A DNA stretch of 64,000 bases from Crotalaria pallida (GCA_037953625.1 CM075652.1:18868501-18932500); one strand, 5' to 3'. Numbered from the stretch's first letter, positions 23,185 to 35,195 are shown. A program made the numbers and translations. The notes: generated by a model from the sequence alone, not told the origin.

Positions 23185-24260
23185 AAAATAAATAGAGATA
23201 ATAAAATTCATAAAGATTGGTATTTTTTTTTTAAATTTGATAAATATTTACATGATAAAAAATTAAGATTAATATGTAACTTAAAATTACAAGAAAATAT
23301 AAAACAAAAAATGTATGGAGATGATAGAATAAGAAAGACTTAAAATACAACTGAAATAGTAATAAGAAAAATTGAAAAAATTACGAGGGAATTAAAAGAT
23401 ATTAAAATTGATGTTTCAGATAATGATAAAAAAATATTTAGAAAAAATAAAAAATTTACACTCTAAAACACATAAAATAAACAATACAGTAATTCAAGTA
23501 TTAGAAAATGTTTCTCAGAACCAAAAAACAAAATTTGATAATACATTGGAAAATATGATAGAATATTTTAAAGTAAAATAAAAACAAGAACAACTATTTC
23601 AAGAAGAAGAAAAATTTCATGAAAAATTAAAAGATATATTAATCCATTTAAAAAGAAAGTGAACACTAAAAAATAAAACCTTTATGAAAACTTATTTTGA
23701 TATAAATAAAAAAATAAGGAAGAAAAAGGAATAATTCCTAGACGTCCCGTATCATGAAGAGATCAGAGGAAGAAAAAATAAAATCAAGAATATGATGATA
23801 TTTAAGAAATTTAAAATTTAGTGAAAAAACTAGACATTCTTTCTAAAGAAAATAAAAATTTTACTCTAATAGGATTTGAAAATGAAAATTCTGACATATT
23901 AGAAGATGAGGATATAATTATAGGGTATTATTCTAGCTTAATGATGAAGAATATAATTTAGGAGAAAATGAAAAACCATTGTTATCTTTTAAGAAAGATT
24001 AAAAAAATGAAAAACAAGAATATGAATCTTTCGAAAGAAACCAAAGAAAACATGATGAATTTTGGAATCCAAAATATCAATATGGAATATCCAGATTAAA
24101 AAAAGAATATCAACCTAAAAAAGAAGGATTAATACACTAAAACACCCTTAATATGATTGTATAGCCAATAGAGAAGAAATTATCCAAGAATGGGTGAATG
24201 AATTAGCATAAACTATTATGGAACAATTCGAAACAGAAAAACTAACCGGAACATATATCT
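23185..24260 (+). pseudogene. Decayed Lys/Glu-rich coding remnant, possibly pararetrovirus-like
   Basis: Extremely A-rich plus-strand sequence whose translations in shifting frames are rich in Lys, Glu, Asn and Ile, with coiled-coil-like stretches in the middle and an acidic, aromatic segment near the end. There are many stops and frameshifts. Order and composition recall the movement protein, coiled-coil virion-associated protein and coat protein region of endogenous caulimovirid relics, but I cannot name a diagnostic motif: no reverse transcriptase or CCHC finger is visible. An AT-rich host pseudogene or a degraded retroelement is the alternative. Confidence 0.3.
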
Positions 24261-25585
24261 TAAGTTGGGCATAAATACAGGTACCTAGGTGTATTGGGCC
24301 ATGTAGGACCTCTGTCCGTCATACTTGTACATGTGGATTTAGGTCCAACAAGTAATCTCAGACATTGTGTTGGACCGGCATTCCGGTTGTGCACCTCCTA
24401 TATTATATTGGGTTAGGTCGTTACATCGGTTCCAAAGGGAGTTGGGTCTCATGGCTCTTCCTTTGTGGGAAGGGAATTCAATTTTTACGCGATTGTTTAC
24501 TTTGTTGACCCCCTTTACACATACACCGAGGGAATCAGTGTATGTGCAATTTTTTGTTCAATTCGCTGACCTCCCAGTGTATGTGTAAAAAAATGCACTT
24601 ACGCTGACCCCAGCGTACGCGTAAAGGGGGTTAAAAAGAAATTCGAGGGTAAAAAATGAAAACCCTTGTGAAAATTCCAATGGATTGGTAGACCAACAAG
24701 AATGAATTTAGGACCACCGGTCCATTACATGAGGGATTACTTAACAAGTTTTCTTTCTATTTGAAAATTTTTAAATATTTCAAAAGAAAGTAAATTACAT
24801 GTATGTCATTCTTTTCTTTTTTTATATTCTTTCTTGTTCTATATATAAGACTTTTTTTAATTTTATTTTGCTTCTTTTTATAAAATTTTATTTCACATTT
24901 CAATAATATTTAATTACTTCTTCTCATGAATACTTCTATTTAATTACTCAACATTTTTTTAATTTCCAATAATAATTATAAGAATAAATTTAAAAAAGCT
25001 TATCAACTTTTTATATTCTTGATATTACTAACAAAAATAATCAACTCTTTTTTTTATGAACACGATTTTTTTCAAAAAAAAATATTATATTAAATATTAG
25101 AAGAAATATATTTAAGGAACTCACGAATTCATTATTATAGTATTGTATTTAAGAAAAAATAATGAAGCATGTGATTTGGTGATGAACATTAAATTAAATA
25201 AAGTGAAAAATATTGTAAGTCTCCGTGATTTTCCTGTGACGCATGCATCTACAATATTGTTTGGAATACAAAATGAGTGAATAAGTATTGAAAAATTAAA
25301 TTTAATGATTTTTTATGTGTTAAATTCTTTATTTTTAATTCAAAATAGTTTTTTTAGATAATAGTTATAATTTTTTTCTTCATCATTGAATTTTTGGTCC
25401 CTTAGTTATTTATGAAAAACACATAAATACTTTCAGCATTAAGTAGTTTTTGATTTCGAGATATCAACAATTTTAAAAACTATGTTTTCAACTACATATT
25501 TCTATCGAAAATATATTCAAACTCATTAATATAAAAAATTAAAAAATTTATACTTCGAAAAATTAGTATGGAAAAAAACCTCATA
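24261..25585. other. Intergenic, no gene seen
   Basis: The first part (24270-24720) is moderately GC-rich with short repeated words (GTGTATGTG, TTTACGC); the rest is AT-rich. The block at 24830-25060 resembles a decayed Stowaway of the 8214 type (TATATATAAGAC, TTTAATTACTTCTTCTCA). I see nothing else. Confidence 0.4.
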
Positions 25586-25869
25586 CTCCCTCCGACTTGA
25601 ATTATAAGCAACAAAAAACATATTTTTTTTGGTTTAAAATATAAGCAAAATTGACTAACTTTATTAAATTTTGTTTCATTCCCAATGTCACTTTGCTAAA
25701 ACATTTCTAGAAAATTATTATCTTATTTAATTTTTGTGTCATTGCCAATATTACTTTCCTAAAATATCTTTATTTTTTATAAATTTGAAAAAAAATTAAA
25801 TACAATCAATTAACCTCCTTAATAAACGTAAAAGTTGTTAAATTTGCTTATAATTTGAGTCTGAGGGAG
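25586..25869. mobile_element. Stowaway-type MITE
   Basis: Starts CTCCCTCCGACTTGAATTATAA and ends ATTTGAGTCTGAGGGAG, with TA on both sides. It is 284 bp, collinear with the copies at 4002 and 37471, and non-coding. Confidence 0.9.
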
Positions 25870-25871
25870 TA

Positions 25872-26304
25872 TTAATTTTCCAATTTCCAACATAAAAAAC
25901 ATATTGCAGACTCAATACATTGGCAACGTATAGCATGGTGCCGTCGGTTAAAGGCACACCCGTGGTGCCCTCACATGAAGACGTTAGATTTTGGTTGCAT
26001 GCTTTCAACGGCTACGATTTTCTACTCCAGGTGCTCCAGCAGGTTGCCTCAATTTTCAACGGCGAGGTTAACAATATTTTGCCGTTCCGTTTTGTTTAAA
26101 TAATTTCCGTTCCTTTGTTTGTCCTTTAGTGGCGTCATATTCTCTGTTTCTGTGGCACCATGGCGTGATATTCTTTGTTTTGTCCTTCAGTGGCGTCATA
26201 ATTGCATAGTATTAATTATAAAAATTATTAATAAAAATCTAATTTACAATTTAATTTACAATTTACAATTTGATGAAATTTGTAATTTAATTAAAAGTAA
26301 AAGT
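25872..26304. other. Intergenic with a short tandem duplication
   Basis: At 26105-26200 a unit of about 75 bp with TTGTCCTTYAGTGGCGTCATA and TATTCTTTGTTT words is repeated about one and a half times. No gene. Confidence 0.5.
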
Positions 26305-26676
26305 AATACTGTGACACCCTCGTTTTATATCTTGAAAATAATTAATATTTCCAAATATAGAATACTTGCTATCAAAAGTTGGGACTGAAAATTTTTTCCC
26401 TTTTTAATGTTTACTTGCTCAATTATAAATCCCTTTTTCATTGACGAATAATTTGAATTCGGCTTAATATTATTTTAATTACGAAAAGGCTCTCGAGACA
26501 ATATCTTTTAAACATAATAAAACATATTAGTAGCCCTTATTAAAAATATATTATTTGTCTCTTGAGTTTGATCGAATGTATAGGATATAAACTTATTGTC
26601 GAATCCTTTTGAATCAAAATCAGAGTATGCGGAAGTAAAATGATACTTGTGGGACACTGCTGAGGTAAGGAATACA

Positions 26677-26680
<4 letters not shown>

Positions 26681-26723
<43 letters not shown>
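26681..26723. repeat. (TA)n microsatellite in LTR-B
   Basis: About 21 uninterrupted TA units. Minus-strand frames through it encode only Tyr-Ile repeats and are not genes. Confidence 0.85.
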
Positions 26724-26728
<5 letters not shown>

Positions 26729-26981
26729 CATAATATAAAACATCCCCACATGATATCAGTAGCAAGTAACCAAAGTCGAGATAGCAAGTTTTGATGAAAC
26801 ATATACAAACCAGCTGCTCAAAATAAACCTCACTCTAAGACCTCTCAAAATATATACAATATATCACAATATCAAAATAGAAGTCCCAGAGTAGGTCATC
26901 CATGTCCTCAGCAGCTCCTCTGATCCTCTGCAGCTCTATCCCTAGGACCTAGGATCCAAAACATCTATGCTATGCAGGCTC

Positions 26982-27455
26982 CTATGAACCAGCAGGTCCA
27001 CCTCTAGCAGAAACAGTAGGCTCGACATGCACCTCCTCCTTGTCCTCATCCTCCACAGGGTCCTCCTCGACCTCGCCCGACTGTGCAGAGACCCCACCAC
27101 TGGGTCTAGGATCTGTAGAAGCAGTCCTCTCAAAATCAGTCGGACCAGGGGAAGGAGTCTCCTCGGTAACAACTCTATGGGAAGAAGGGTGAGTACGAGT
27201 GGCAGCTCTAAAACGAAAGCTATGAAATCGACGCACTGGTCGAGCCGGGGGTGGTCCTCTATATGAGTAAAAGGGTGAAACATGCATAGTATAGACTAGA
27301 GGGATCCTAAATCTACGAGGTCGCACCCGAACTAGAGGGTTAGGGTGGTAGAGAGTGATCTCTACCTCCCCCTCAAAGGTGGCACGGTGCTCTTCGTACG
27401 TCCATATACCACTAGGGATAGGGCGTATCTCGATGCAGGCTAGGTATCTAGCCAT
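26982..27455 (-). CDS. Open frame inside LTR-B, function unknown
   Basis: 157 codons from an ATG three bases after a candidate splice acceptor (CCCTGTTTAG at about 27460). The N-terminal half has a non-random look (ARYLACIEIRPIPSGIWTY, ATFEGEVEITLYHPNPLV) and is basic with several Pro-Arg stretches; the C-terminal half is acidic and Ser/Thr/Pro-rich. I recognise no family. A coding frame so close to an LTR end would be unusual; it may be a decoy frame or a short accessory or leader protein of the element. Confidence 0.35.
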   Translation of the reverse strand: MARYLACIEIRPIPSGIWTYEEHRATFEGEVEITLYHPNPLVRVRPRRFRIPLVYTMHVSPFYSYRGPPPARPVRRFHSFRFRAATRTHPSSHRVVTEETPSPGPTDFERTASTDPRPSGGVSAQSGEVEEDPVEDEDKEEVHVEPTVSARGGPAGS

Positions 27456-27680
27456 CACCTAAACAGGGCATAGGGAGTAAGTATACACATATACATAATT
27501 GATAAAGAATAAAATTACAAACACAAATATGTCATGGACAGACAATAATGCAAGTACATATGAGCATACCAATTTTCAACATTATATCTCTTATAATGCA
27601 AGTGGCATGATGCATGATTTCTATCCACAACTGAGGCCTCTAGTAAAAGTCCATCTTGGACGTCCATCCAATACACCGTT

Positions 27681-27885
27681 GTGTTCCCGGAACACTGACA
27701 TTCGTTCCCAGAACGTAATGCCAAACCATACTTGGATAAATAAGCATCACTCTCAGAGTGTGCATCACGTTTCCAAAACGCATAAAAACCATGTCTCAGA
27801 CACTGGCCACATTTCCAGAATGTGTCATCAAGCAGGTTACAATTTGGTACTCCCGGAGTACCCTCCTCATATTCCCAGAATATGA
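27681..27885 (-). repeat. Hairpin array of LTR-B
   Basis: Eight small hairpins in 205 bp with conserved loops (CCCGG, CCCAG, CTCAG, TCCAG) and different but self-complementary stems: GTGTT/AACAC at 27681, CGTT/AACG at 27703, CACT/AGTG at 27748, CGTTT/AAACG at 27768, TGTC/GACA at 27792, CACATT/AATGTG at 27808, GGTACT/AGTACC at 27845, CATATT/AATATG at 27868. Spacing is 20-45 bp. This matches the arrays in LTRs A, D and F in kind but not in sequence. Confidence 0.85.
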
Positions 27886-29918
27886 TAAACGTTCCTACCA
27901 ACCAATCTTCCATTCTCTATGCATGAATGCACAATTATTAAGGTTGGTTTTATCTTTACTTTAATTACTGTGATTTAGAAATATTTCAATTTTTCTTTTG
28001 AATGATTAATTTGAGGATTACCTTGGCACAAAAATTCACTCTTGAATTAACTCAAAAACATGCCATTAGGCTTAGATTGGGGAAAACTTAACCAATGGTA
28101 TTCACTTTTCACTTAAAAGACTTAACTTTTATTTTTCAGTTTCAGGTACTAACCGGTTACAGTCTCAGGCTAACCGGTTATAATTACAGACCTGAACTGG
28201 TTTACCATTAAAATTCAGAAAAACCATTTTTCTTGAATTTTCTACCCAATCCATAAACAAGTTTCAACATTGTTTTATACCTCAAACCCACTGTTTTCAT
28301 CATTCAAAAGTCTAAATCACATTCCAATTCCAAATGAGCACAATTTCCTCTTGAAATTATCTCATTACACTAAGGTATTAACTCTCAAATTCAATCTGAA
28401 CCATACAATATTAATCAACTTATTTTCAGATTGAGTTCAAGTGAAATTAGAGTCTAGATTTGAGTAAAAATGGTAAGAACACAAGACTAATTTCAGAAAT
28501 TCATTTTCTTTGAAATTTTACAGTATCTAACCGGTTACAAATATCGAATAACCGGTTAGATTATGCAGTCTGCACACTGAAAATGAGGTTTTGCATATCA
28601 TTCTTTTCATTACTCAAATCTAACCAATTTCAACACTCAAAAGAGTTCACATACCTTAAAATAAACATGTTTAACTACAGAAACACATTTAATTTGCATG
28701 CATTAAGTTTAAAGTATCAAATTGCATAAAAACCCACATAAACACAATTTAATACCACAAAACTTATAATAACCATTTAGGTTATGATTCAAGCATCAAA
28801 ATCACTTGCATGCATCAAAACAAAATTGCTCAAAACATAACTGAGGTAGAATTTGGCCTCCAAGCCTTTTGGTCTTAAACACATAATGCCCTTTTTGAGT
28901 CTTTGTTGACTCAAATCCTAAATCACTTGATTTTAGTCTAAATCTAGTATAAGGTAAACTTCTCCCATACCTCAAAGTTGTGTTTGATGAGTATTAGCAC
29001 TGAAACTTGAAGAAAATCCACAAACTCCCCAAAAATCCTATGTTCTGCTCTCAACCACGTTTTCCATCAACAGGGTTTAAAGACCAGAGAATTTGACATA
29101 GAAATTGACCAAAGAAATTGGGGAAAACAATTAGAACTTACTCTAGGTAACATGCACTAAAGAATCAAAGTGGTTTGAGACTTAAAAGTTACACGAGCTT
29201 ACCAAAATCCAGACTCAAACTCAGCTTCCAGGAACAAGAAGAAAACAGAATCCAGTTTTCCCAACTTCACTTCCCAGATCAAATTCTCCTTCCACACACA
29301 CTCTTAACTTACAATGTTTATATCAATGGAAAGCCCTTGATTCAAGATTTCCATAAGTGTATCACTCGCTCTCTATCACTCAGAGAAGAAGAAGAATTTA
29401 CCCACACGAATCAGAAACTCTAATCAGCCTCTCAACCAGAATTCAGAGAAAATCAACCCCAATTCCTCAGAAATTCAGCATTTTATAGACGAATTGGAGT
29501 AACATGCATGATGACGCGTGTTATCCACTAGATTAGATCTGTTTTCCTGGTGATTCCATGGATTAATCAAGTGATTACTCATCAAAACGCACTAACCCAG
29601 TTTCTGGGTTCATCGTCTAACCGGTTACAGGGCATTACTAACCGGTTAGGTCAGTACAAAATTTAAAAATTAATACTTTTTAAATCTTTCCCTCCAAGAA
29701 CCTTTTCAATATTACATTTAGGTCCTAAACCAAGGACTAAAATGCAATATCTATATTTTTTGCATTTATTTGCCATATAAAAATATTTCCACTTATTTTT
29801 ATATTTCAGGCTAATTAAATACAAAATATAAACTTGGAAAATTTATATAAATTAATAATAAAACTTTATTATTAATTTCCTTATTATCCGGGAGACGAAA
29901 ATTAGGGGTGTTACAAAT

Positions 29919-29950
29919 ACTCCCTCCGGTCCTATATATATGGCACCTTC
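29919..29950. mobile_element. Stowaway MITE end, interrupted
   Basis: TACTCCCTCCGGTCCTATATAT is a Stowaway terminal repeat. The left flank was displaced by LTR-B and the right part is cut at 29951 by the start of LTR-C. No partner end found nearby. Confidence 0.55.
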
Positions 29951-32150
29951 TGTAACATCCCGATTTTCAATTCCAAGGGTAATTAGAATAATAATAAGAT
30001 TGGGAAAATGATAATTATGTTGAGGAGGCTTTAAGATGGTGAATTAGGATTCCTATGAGTGCCATAAAGGAGTTAAGAAGCATTGGTAAAGAATAAGAGG
30101 TTGAAAGATGAGAAAACGAGAATTAGAAACGACTTTTGCGGTGTTTTAAACACGCTATGTTAGGAAATTTAAAATAGAAGATTTACAACTCAAAACGTAA
30201 ATTCCACCGTTGGATATGAAGTTTAGTGTGTAGAGAATCTTGCTCTTGCTTTCAAATTTGAGCAAGATCCGACGGGTAACGAAGAAGTTATGGCATTTTG
30301 AAGTGCCAAGTAAAATGAAAATTTAAGGACTACTCGAGTCGTGCATCCACTAATCGAGTAGCCCTTGCCAACAGAGAGCAAGAAAAATGGGATTTCCTGA
30401 ACTAATCGAGTAGTGCATGAACTACTCGAGTAGTACGATTGGTCACTGAAAAGAATAAAACCGTGTGGAGCGTTCATTTGATCCATTTCTTCTTCATTAA
30501 GCATACCCACAAGTTCCCAAATCAAACCCTAGACTCCATAACCATTATCCAAGGTTTTGATTCAACATCACAGGCACCCATGTCATCAAGCTTCCTTCCT
30601 TCCCTTTTCTCAAGGTGATGACTCCATAGCCACCAAGCTTCATCGTTTCTCTCTCTAGTTCATCATTCATGGAGTCTCTTGATTTGGATCTATTATATGA
30701 TGTTTTGAGCATTAAATTCACCTCCTTTTACTATGAATTTTGCTTGTTTCTCTGGTAAATATAGGTTATTTTTATTAGTTTTAGGATTTTTATTAGAAGT
30801 AGAGTCCTTTGAACGTTTTGATCCATTTTGGGTATGTTTCAGGTACTTTTGGAGCTTAATTGGAGAAAATAATCATGGAGCTGAAAGAGGGCGAAAAGAC
30901 CTTGAAAATGGCGCAAGAACGGAGCGAAACGGAGTCAGAAGAGGCATTACACGCCCAGGCGTGCAGATCCGCACGTCCAAGCGCGCGTGCCCCGTTAAAT
31001 CTCACCATCAGACCAGGCGCACGATCAGGCCCAATTGGGCCAATTTTTGAGTGTTTTCGAAGGATTCTCTTAGGATTTTGTGTATTTTTATTTATACTAG
31101 GATTAGAGACTAGGTTAGCAGCTTTGGTAGAAGGGAGATTGCACATCTTGGAGGCATTTGAAGGAGGAATCCATTGAAGCTTGAAGATTTCAGATCAGTT
31201 TTAGTGGTAATTTAGGAATGAATGCCATTATTATTGTTCTGTCTCTTCCTTCTATTATGTGTAACTAAAACCCTTGTATTAGGAACATGGTGGATTTACA
31301 TGGATAGTTTATTTTAATTCATGAATTAGTGTTTTTCCAGTTTTAAATCAAACGTTTGATTGTGTTTTAATTGTTATGCATGAACCTGATCAATTTAATG
31401 TTTTGGATTTCTAAATCTTAAATTGGAAAATTAGGATTTAGAATAGGCCTTGCAATCAAACAGTATAACTATCCAACTTGTAGGAATACTTTTGGATTCT
31501 TATACAACTTTTCATAAATTCACTGTTCTAATTAAGGTTATTCAATGGTTTGATTTCTTAAGGGATTAAGAGTTATCAAATTGGATAATAAACAGTAATT
31601 ACACAAGAGGAATCTAGTAATTGCTAATTTAGGAATTTGTTCTTGATTTAAAGGAAAAACAATAATTCAGAATAATAAACGATGCCTGCAATGAAACTGA
31701 GTTCCTAACCACTTTTCTTCCACTGCAACTTAATTCTTGTATTTATTTATTTTATTTTTAATTTTAATTCCAAATCGGTTTTTAAAAAGCAATTTTAGTT
31801 AATAGATTTGACTTAAAACTACTCTTAGGTGAAAATAGTTGAACAATTTGCAATCCTCGTGGGAACGATAATTTTACTTCTACTATATTACTTGTGTACG
31901 ATTTAGTATACTTGCTAAAGAGTCCCAACATCTCTCTCTCCTCATCTCAAGCAAGCTTTAGGAAAGATTGAGCAAGTTTCCACCTTTCCTTTCCTTCCTT
32001 TACACAAAAATATCATCATCACCTCTAATCATTATCATCTCTTTTGTTTCATAAAAAGGGAGTAATGACTCTTTCTCTACCTCAAGAAAGGAGGAAAACC
32101 CATCAACACCACATTATGTAATCTATGTCAATGAATAACATCTTCCACCG
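29951..32150 (+). mobile_element. Partial long LTR (LTR-C) with nested solo LTR
   Basis: Starts TGTAACATCCCGATTTTCAA, the start shared with LTRs D and F. It contains the palindrome cluster at 30330-30450 (ACTCGAGT with ATCGAGTAG variants), then a C/T-rich leader with ATCATCA and CTCTCT words, interrupted at 30680-31930 by a solo LTR and continuing to about 32150. No array, acceptor or TTACA end is found before the FAR1-type pseudogene, so the 3' part is lost and the right border is approximate. Confidence 0.6.
30680..31930 (+). mobile_element. Solo LTR (1.25 kb), related to the 9860/13717 LTRs
   Basis: Begins TGATTTGG and ends GTCCCAACA, with an exact TCTCT duplication (30675-30679 and 31931-31935). 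Near its end it carries AATCCTCGTGGGAACGATA and ATATTACTTGTGTACGA, which correspond in inverse to the starts of the LTRs at 9860 and 13717. So it belongs to the same broad family, here in plus orientation and without an internal part. Confidence 0.85.
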
Positions 32151-32715
32151 TTTTGGTGTGTTAAAAAATTTTCTAGTGTTGGTGGTCCTGTATCTTATCT
32201 TCACGAACTATGCAAGTCAATCAAATATCACATACGGTTTAAACAATTAATGGAATACAAATCAATGCAAATTACGATTATAAATAGGACCAAACAGATA
32301 TAACTCTTTGAAACAAACTACTTAGACACTTAGGAAATAGTCTACAAACAGATATAAGTACTGATAAAAGTACTCCAACAAATTACAAAGGAAATAACAA
32401 ACTACTAACAAACTTAGTAAATACTCTCCAAACAAAGTACCTAGGAATTAAAAAAACTACTTAGAAACTTCAACACATTATTAAGATTTGTAGATTAATC
32501 TTAGGAATTAATCTATGTCAATGAATTAAAAAACTACTTAGAACCTTCAATCAACAAGCATAACATGTATGTGACTCCAACACTGAATCACAGGACCTGA
32601 AAATTCAATTCGATTCAATTCATAAAAGTTTATCTATGATTATTCAAAACTGTAGGTAAAGGATAACCTATTTTGATAACTGAGAGTACCTGCAGCAGAA
32701 CGAAAAGGCTTTTCT
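32151..32715. other. AT-rich DNA 3' of the FAR1-type pseudogene
   Basis: Contains short repeated phrases (CAAACAGATATAA, AACTACTTAG) and a second copy of TAATCTATGTCAATGAAT (about 32119 and 32510). No gene. It could include the terminal region of a Mutator-like element, but no inverted end pair was found. Confidence 0.4.
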
Positions 32716-34949
32716 TTACCCACCACCACCCCTTCTCTTCAGCGGGATGGGGTCCATGACCACACTACAGTTGGGTTGAGAACTAGAAGCTGCACCATCA
32801 TCTACTTCGTGTTTTGCCTCCAGCAAGATAATTTCATTGCAAACCTTCTTCCGAACAGATTTGTAGTCCTCAATATTTCGTGATGCAATATTGCACAACC
32901 GCCTACAACAAGACATTAGCCCACCAAGACGGCTATAGATCAGATTATCACCCATCCAATTCCCTTGTTCAACAGCAGCCAACTCATGTCCTTACTTAGC
33001 CATCTTTGTCCATCTTGACATAATTACACATTTAGGTAGCTCACCAATATCAAGAAAAAATAGAATCGCAAAGATGTGTGCACAAGGAATCCCATGAGTT
33101 TCAAATCGTTGACAGCAACATTTAATTTGAAGCGAATCAGCATCATACGAAACACGCCAAGCCTTCCTAGCATTGCGATAATACGCTCAGTATATATCAT
33201 GTAAGACGGGGTTTCCTTGCAACCAACCACTTTCATCTTACCAGCTTTCTTCATGTAAATGCGACACATGAAAAACATTTCTCTTGTGTACACTTTCGCT
33301 ACATCCTTTTCCAAGTCCTCCATTGTGCTTTGCATTACAGGATCACCGTAAGCAGACTTGAAGTCGGCCTCCACCTCCGAATTGTGCAAATTGTTTAGTG
33401 CGCGTTGAAAATGTTGAACCAATTCAGCCAAATCATGTGAATTCTTTACATATCTGCCCAACTGCGCATGGAGACCCTCGCATCGAGAGGTGGTCCTAAA
33501 TCCACCAAAAAATTGCCACGCATGTGAGCAGCAGCCCACATATCCTTTGTACAGGTCATTGACCCACCTATGACCCTCAACACCACAATCGGCGACCATG
33601 GCATTCCACCTGCATCGGAATTCCCCAACATCATAGTTACCTAGCATCACATTTATAAACATGGTGGTAAACTTTTTGTTGGCTAGGTTGGTTGTCGCAT
33701 TCTTTAACAGATGTCAAGCGCACAAACGATGATGTGCATTTGGATAAACTCTCCTTATGGAATTTCTCATAGCCAAGTCACCATCGGTAATCACAGCAAT
33801 CGAAGCCTTGCCTTTCATGGCAGTCAAACTATTCGAGCAACCAAACATAAGTGCTCTTGCTTTCGTCACTCACTATAGCACCCCCGAACACAATGGTATG
33901 GTTATGATGGTTCACCCCGGAGAATACAACAAGGGGGCAATTGTATTTGTTTCGTCCATAAGTAGCGTCAAACGCCAAAACATCACCAAATATCTCGTAA
34001 TCAAACTGGCTGCATCCATCACACCAGAAAATTTTGTTCCAATGATTATCATCTCCTGTTGTGCAAGACCAATACATGCCAGGGTCTGTTGATGCAAGAT
34101 CATCTAGGTAACAGAGAGCCTTATTCTTTTGTCCATCGCTTCTCATTCTTTCTCTCTGAATCAAGTTGTACATGTCCCTTTTGCAGAAACCTATCTTATC
34201 AAAACCACCAGCTTGCTCCGCAATAAAACAATAAATTTGGGGAGTGTTGATACCAACACTACGCAGCCCACGCAACTGAGCAGCATCTTCCTCTCCAATT
34301 CTTCGATAGGAACGTAACATACCACTGAATTTGTGACCCATTAACGGATGATTGTGCTTGTCGTTAAAGTACAACACAACCCAGCGCCAAGACTCTTGAT
34401 TCAATTTAATCCGCATGAATGCTTGACGCCCGTAACGGGTAATGGACTTTGGCTCACGACGCCGGTTCTCTATCATGCCAAGTTGCCTATACCCCTCGCT
34501 GCTGCAAACAAAGTTGTGCCTAACAACATCTCCACTCACGTTCTTTCCTATTTTGCTTTTGCGAATGCTAAATCCACTAACCAACCCATAGGTGTTGTAG
34601 AAGTCATAACCAACACCATTATCGTATATAATGATACTTTGAGATCTCTTCCGCATTTAACAAATCGAACCTCACCATCCCAATATCCTCCATTCCATCA
34701 ATGTGATACTAATCGTCACCGTTCAGAGTAACATCTTCACCACACTCCATATCAGCCTTAAACTACATCACAAGAAAATGAAAAAAAAACATCCTTGTCA
34801 CTACAAAATGAATAACCACACATATTCACTGTGTCAAATTGGCAATAAAATAGTAACCACACAACAATCAAAATGTTACCTCATTTGCACCATCTCCAAA
34901 ATCAGATTCAGTTGGGTTGGGCACAATGTTAGAGCTTGAATCTTCACAC
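32716..34949 (-). pseudogene. FAR1-RELATED SEQUENCE (MULE transposase-type) pseudogene
   Basis: Minus strand. A first exon (34949-34880, MCEDSSSNIVPNPT) ends at a GT donor; the second starts at 34756. The FAR1 DNA-binding domain follows (YDFYNTYGLVSGFSIRKSK, KHNHPL), then the MULE transposase core (DVLAFDATYGRNKYNCPLVV, VITDGDLAMRNSI, HHRLCA), and a CxC..CxH SWIM-type finger near 33115-33075 (KCCCQRFETHGIPCAHIF in another frame). Stops and frameshifts occur after GDD in exon 2, before YDNGVGYDF, after YVWLLE, at a W-to-TGA after HHRLCA, and before the SWIM motif. Intact FAR1/FHY3-family proteins are domesticated transposase-like transcription factors; this copy cannot make one. It may be a Jittery-like transposase relic, but no terminal repeats were found. 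Confidence 0.8.
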
Positions 34950-35124
34950 ATTTTTCTCAATTAACTCTTGCAATACATAAACACAAGCAAAAATAAGTAC
35001 ACGATTTGAGGTCCTAATGCAAGTTGTAACGTCCCTGGCAGGCAAATGGATTGCGACTATCCCCACATACCAACACGGGTCTTTTCAGCATGCTTTGTCC
35101 TCACTCGTACACTTACCGAGAAAA

Positions 35125-35195
35125 ATTCCCAGGAGGTCACCCATCCTAGAATTACTCCAAGTCAAGCACGCTTAACTATCAGAACGGCTTCTCTC
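35125..35195 (-). other. 5S rRNA-derived segment, left arm
   Basis: Minus strand reads AGTTAAGCGTGCTTG (5S box A region), then GGATGGGTGACCTCCTGGGAA (intermediate element and box C). The box C block is nearly canonical for plant 5S rRNA; the rest of the gene is diverged and the 5' third is missing, so this is an element promoter, not a 5S gene. Confidence 0.8.

Larger units (their letters stand above)
26310..29915 (-). mobile_element. Solo long LTR (LTR-B)
   Basis: 3606 bp bounded by TGTGACACCC and GGGTGTTACA, with an exact AATAC duplication (26305-26309 and 29916-29920). Orientation is minus: read that way it starts TGTAACACCCC and ends GGTGTCACA like the other long LTRs. In that direction it shows TAACCGGTTA palindromes at 29617-29650, a donor GAG|GTATGG (exon ends at 28971), palindromes at 28528-28560 and 28149-28185, a hairpin array (27885-27681), an acceptor TTTAG (27459-27460), then an open frame. 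It inserted at the edge of a Stowaway-like sequence. Confidence 0.85.

Noticed and set aside
26508..26765. Frames encoding Tyr-Ile repeats (also near 45178)
   Set aside because: They are translations of (TA)n microsatellites.
27515..27913. 132-codon minus-strand frame (and a plus-strand frame) across the LTR-B array
   Set aside because: The frame covers the candidate intron with its hairpins, and the plus frame is equally open. The hairpin structure explains the sequence better than coding.
32119..32528. Direct repeat TAATCTATGTCAATGAAT as a target duplication of a Mutator-like element
   Set aside because: 18 bp is too long for that class, the two copies are only about 390 bp apart, and no terminal inverted repeats border them.
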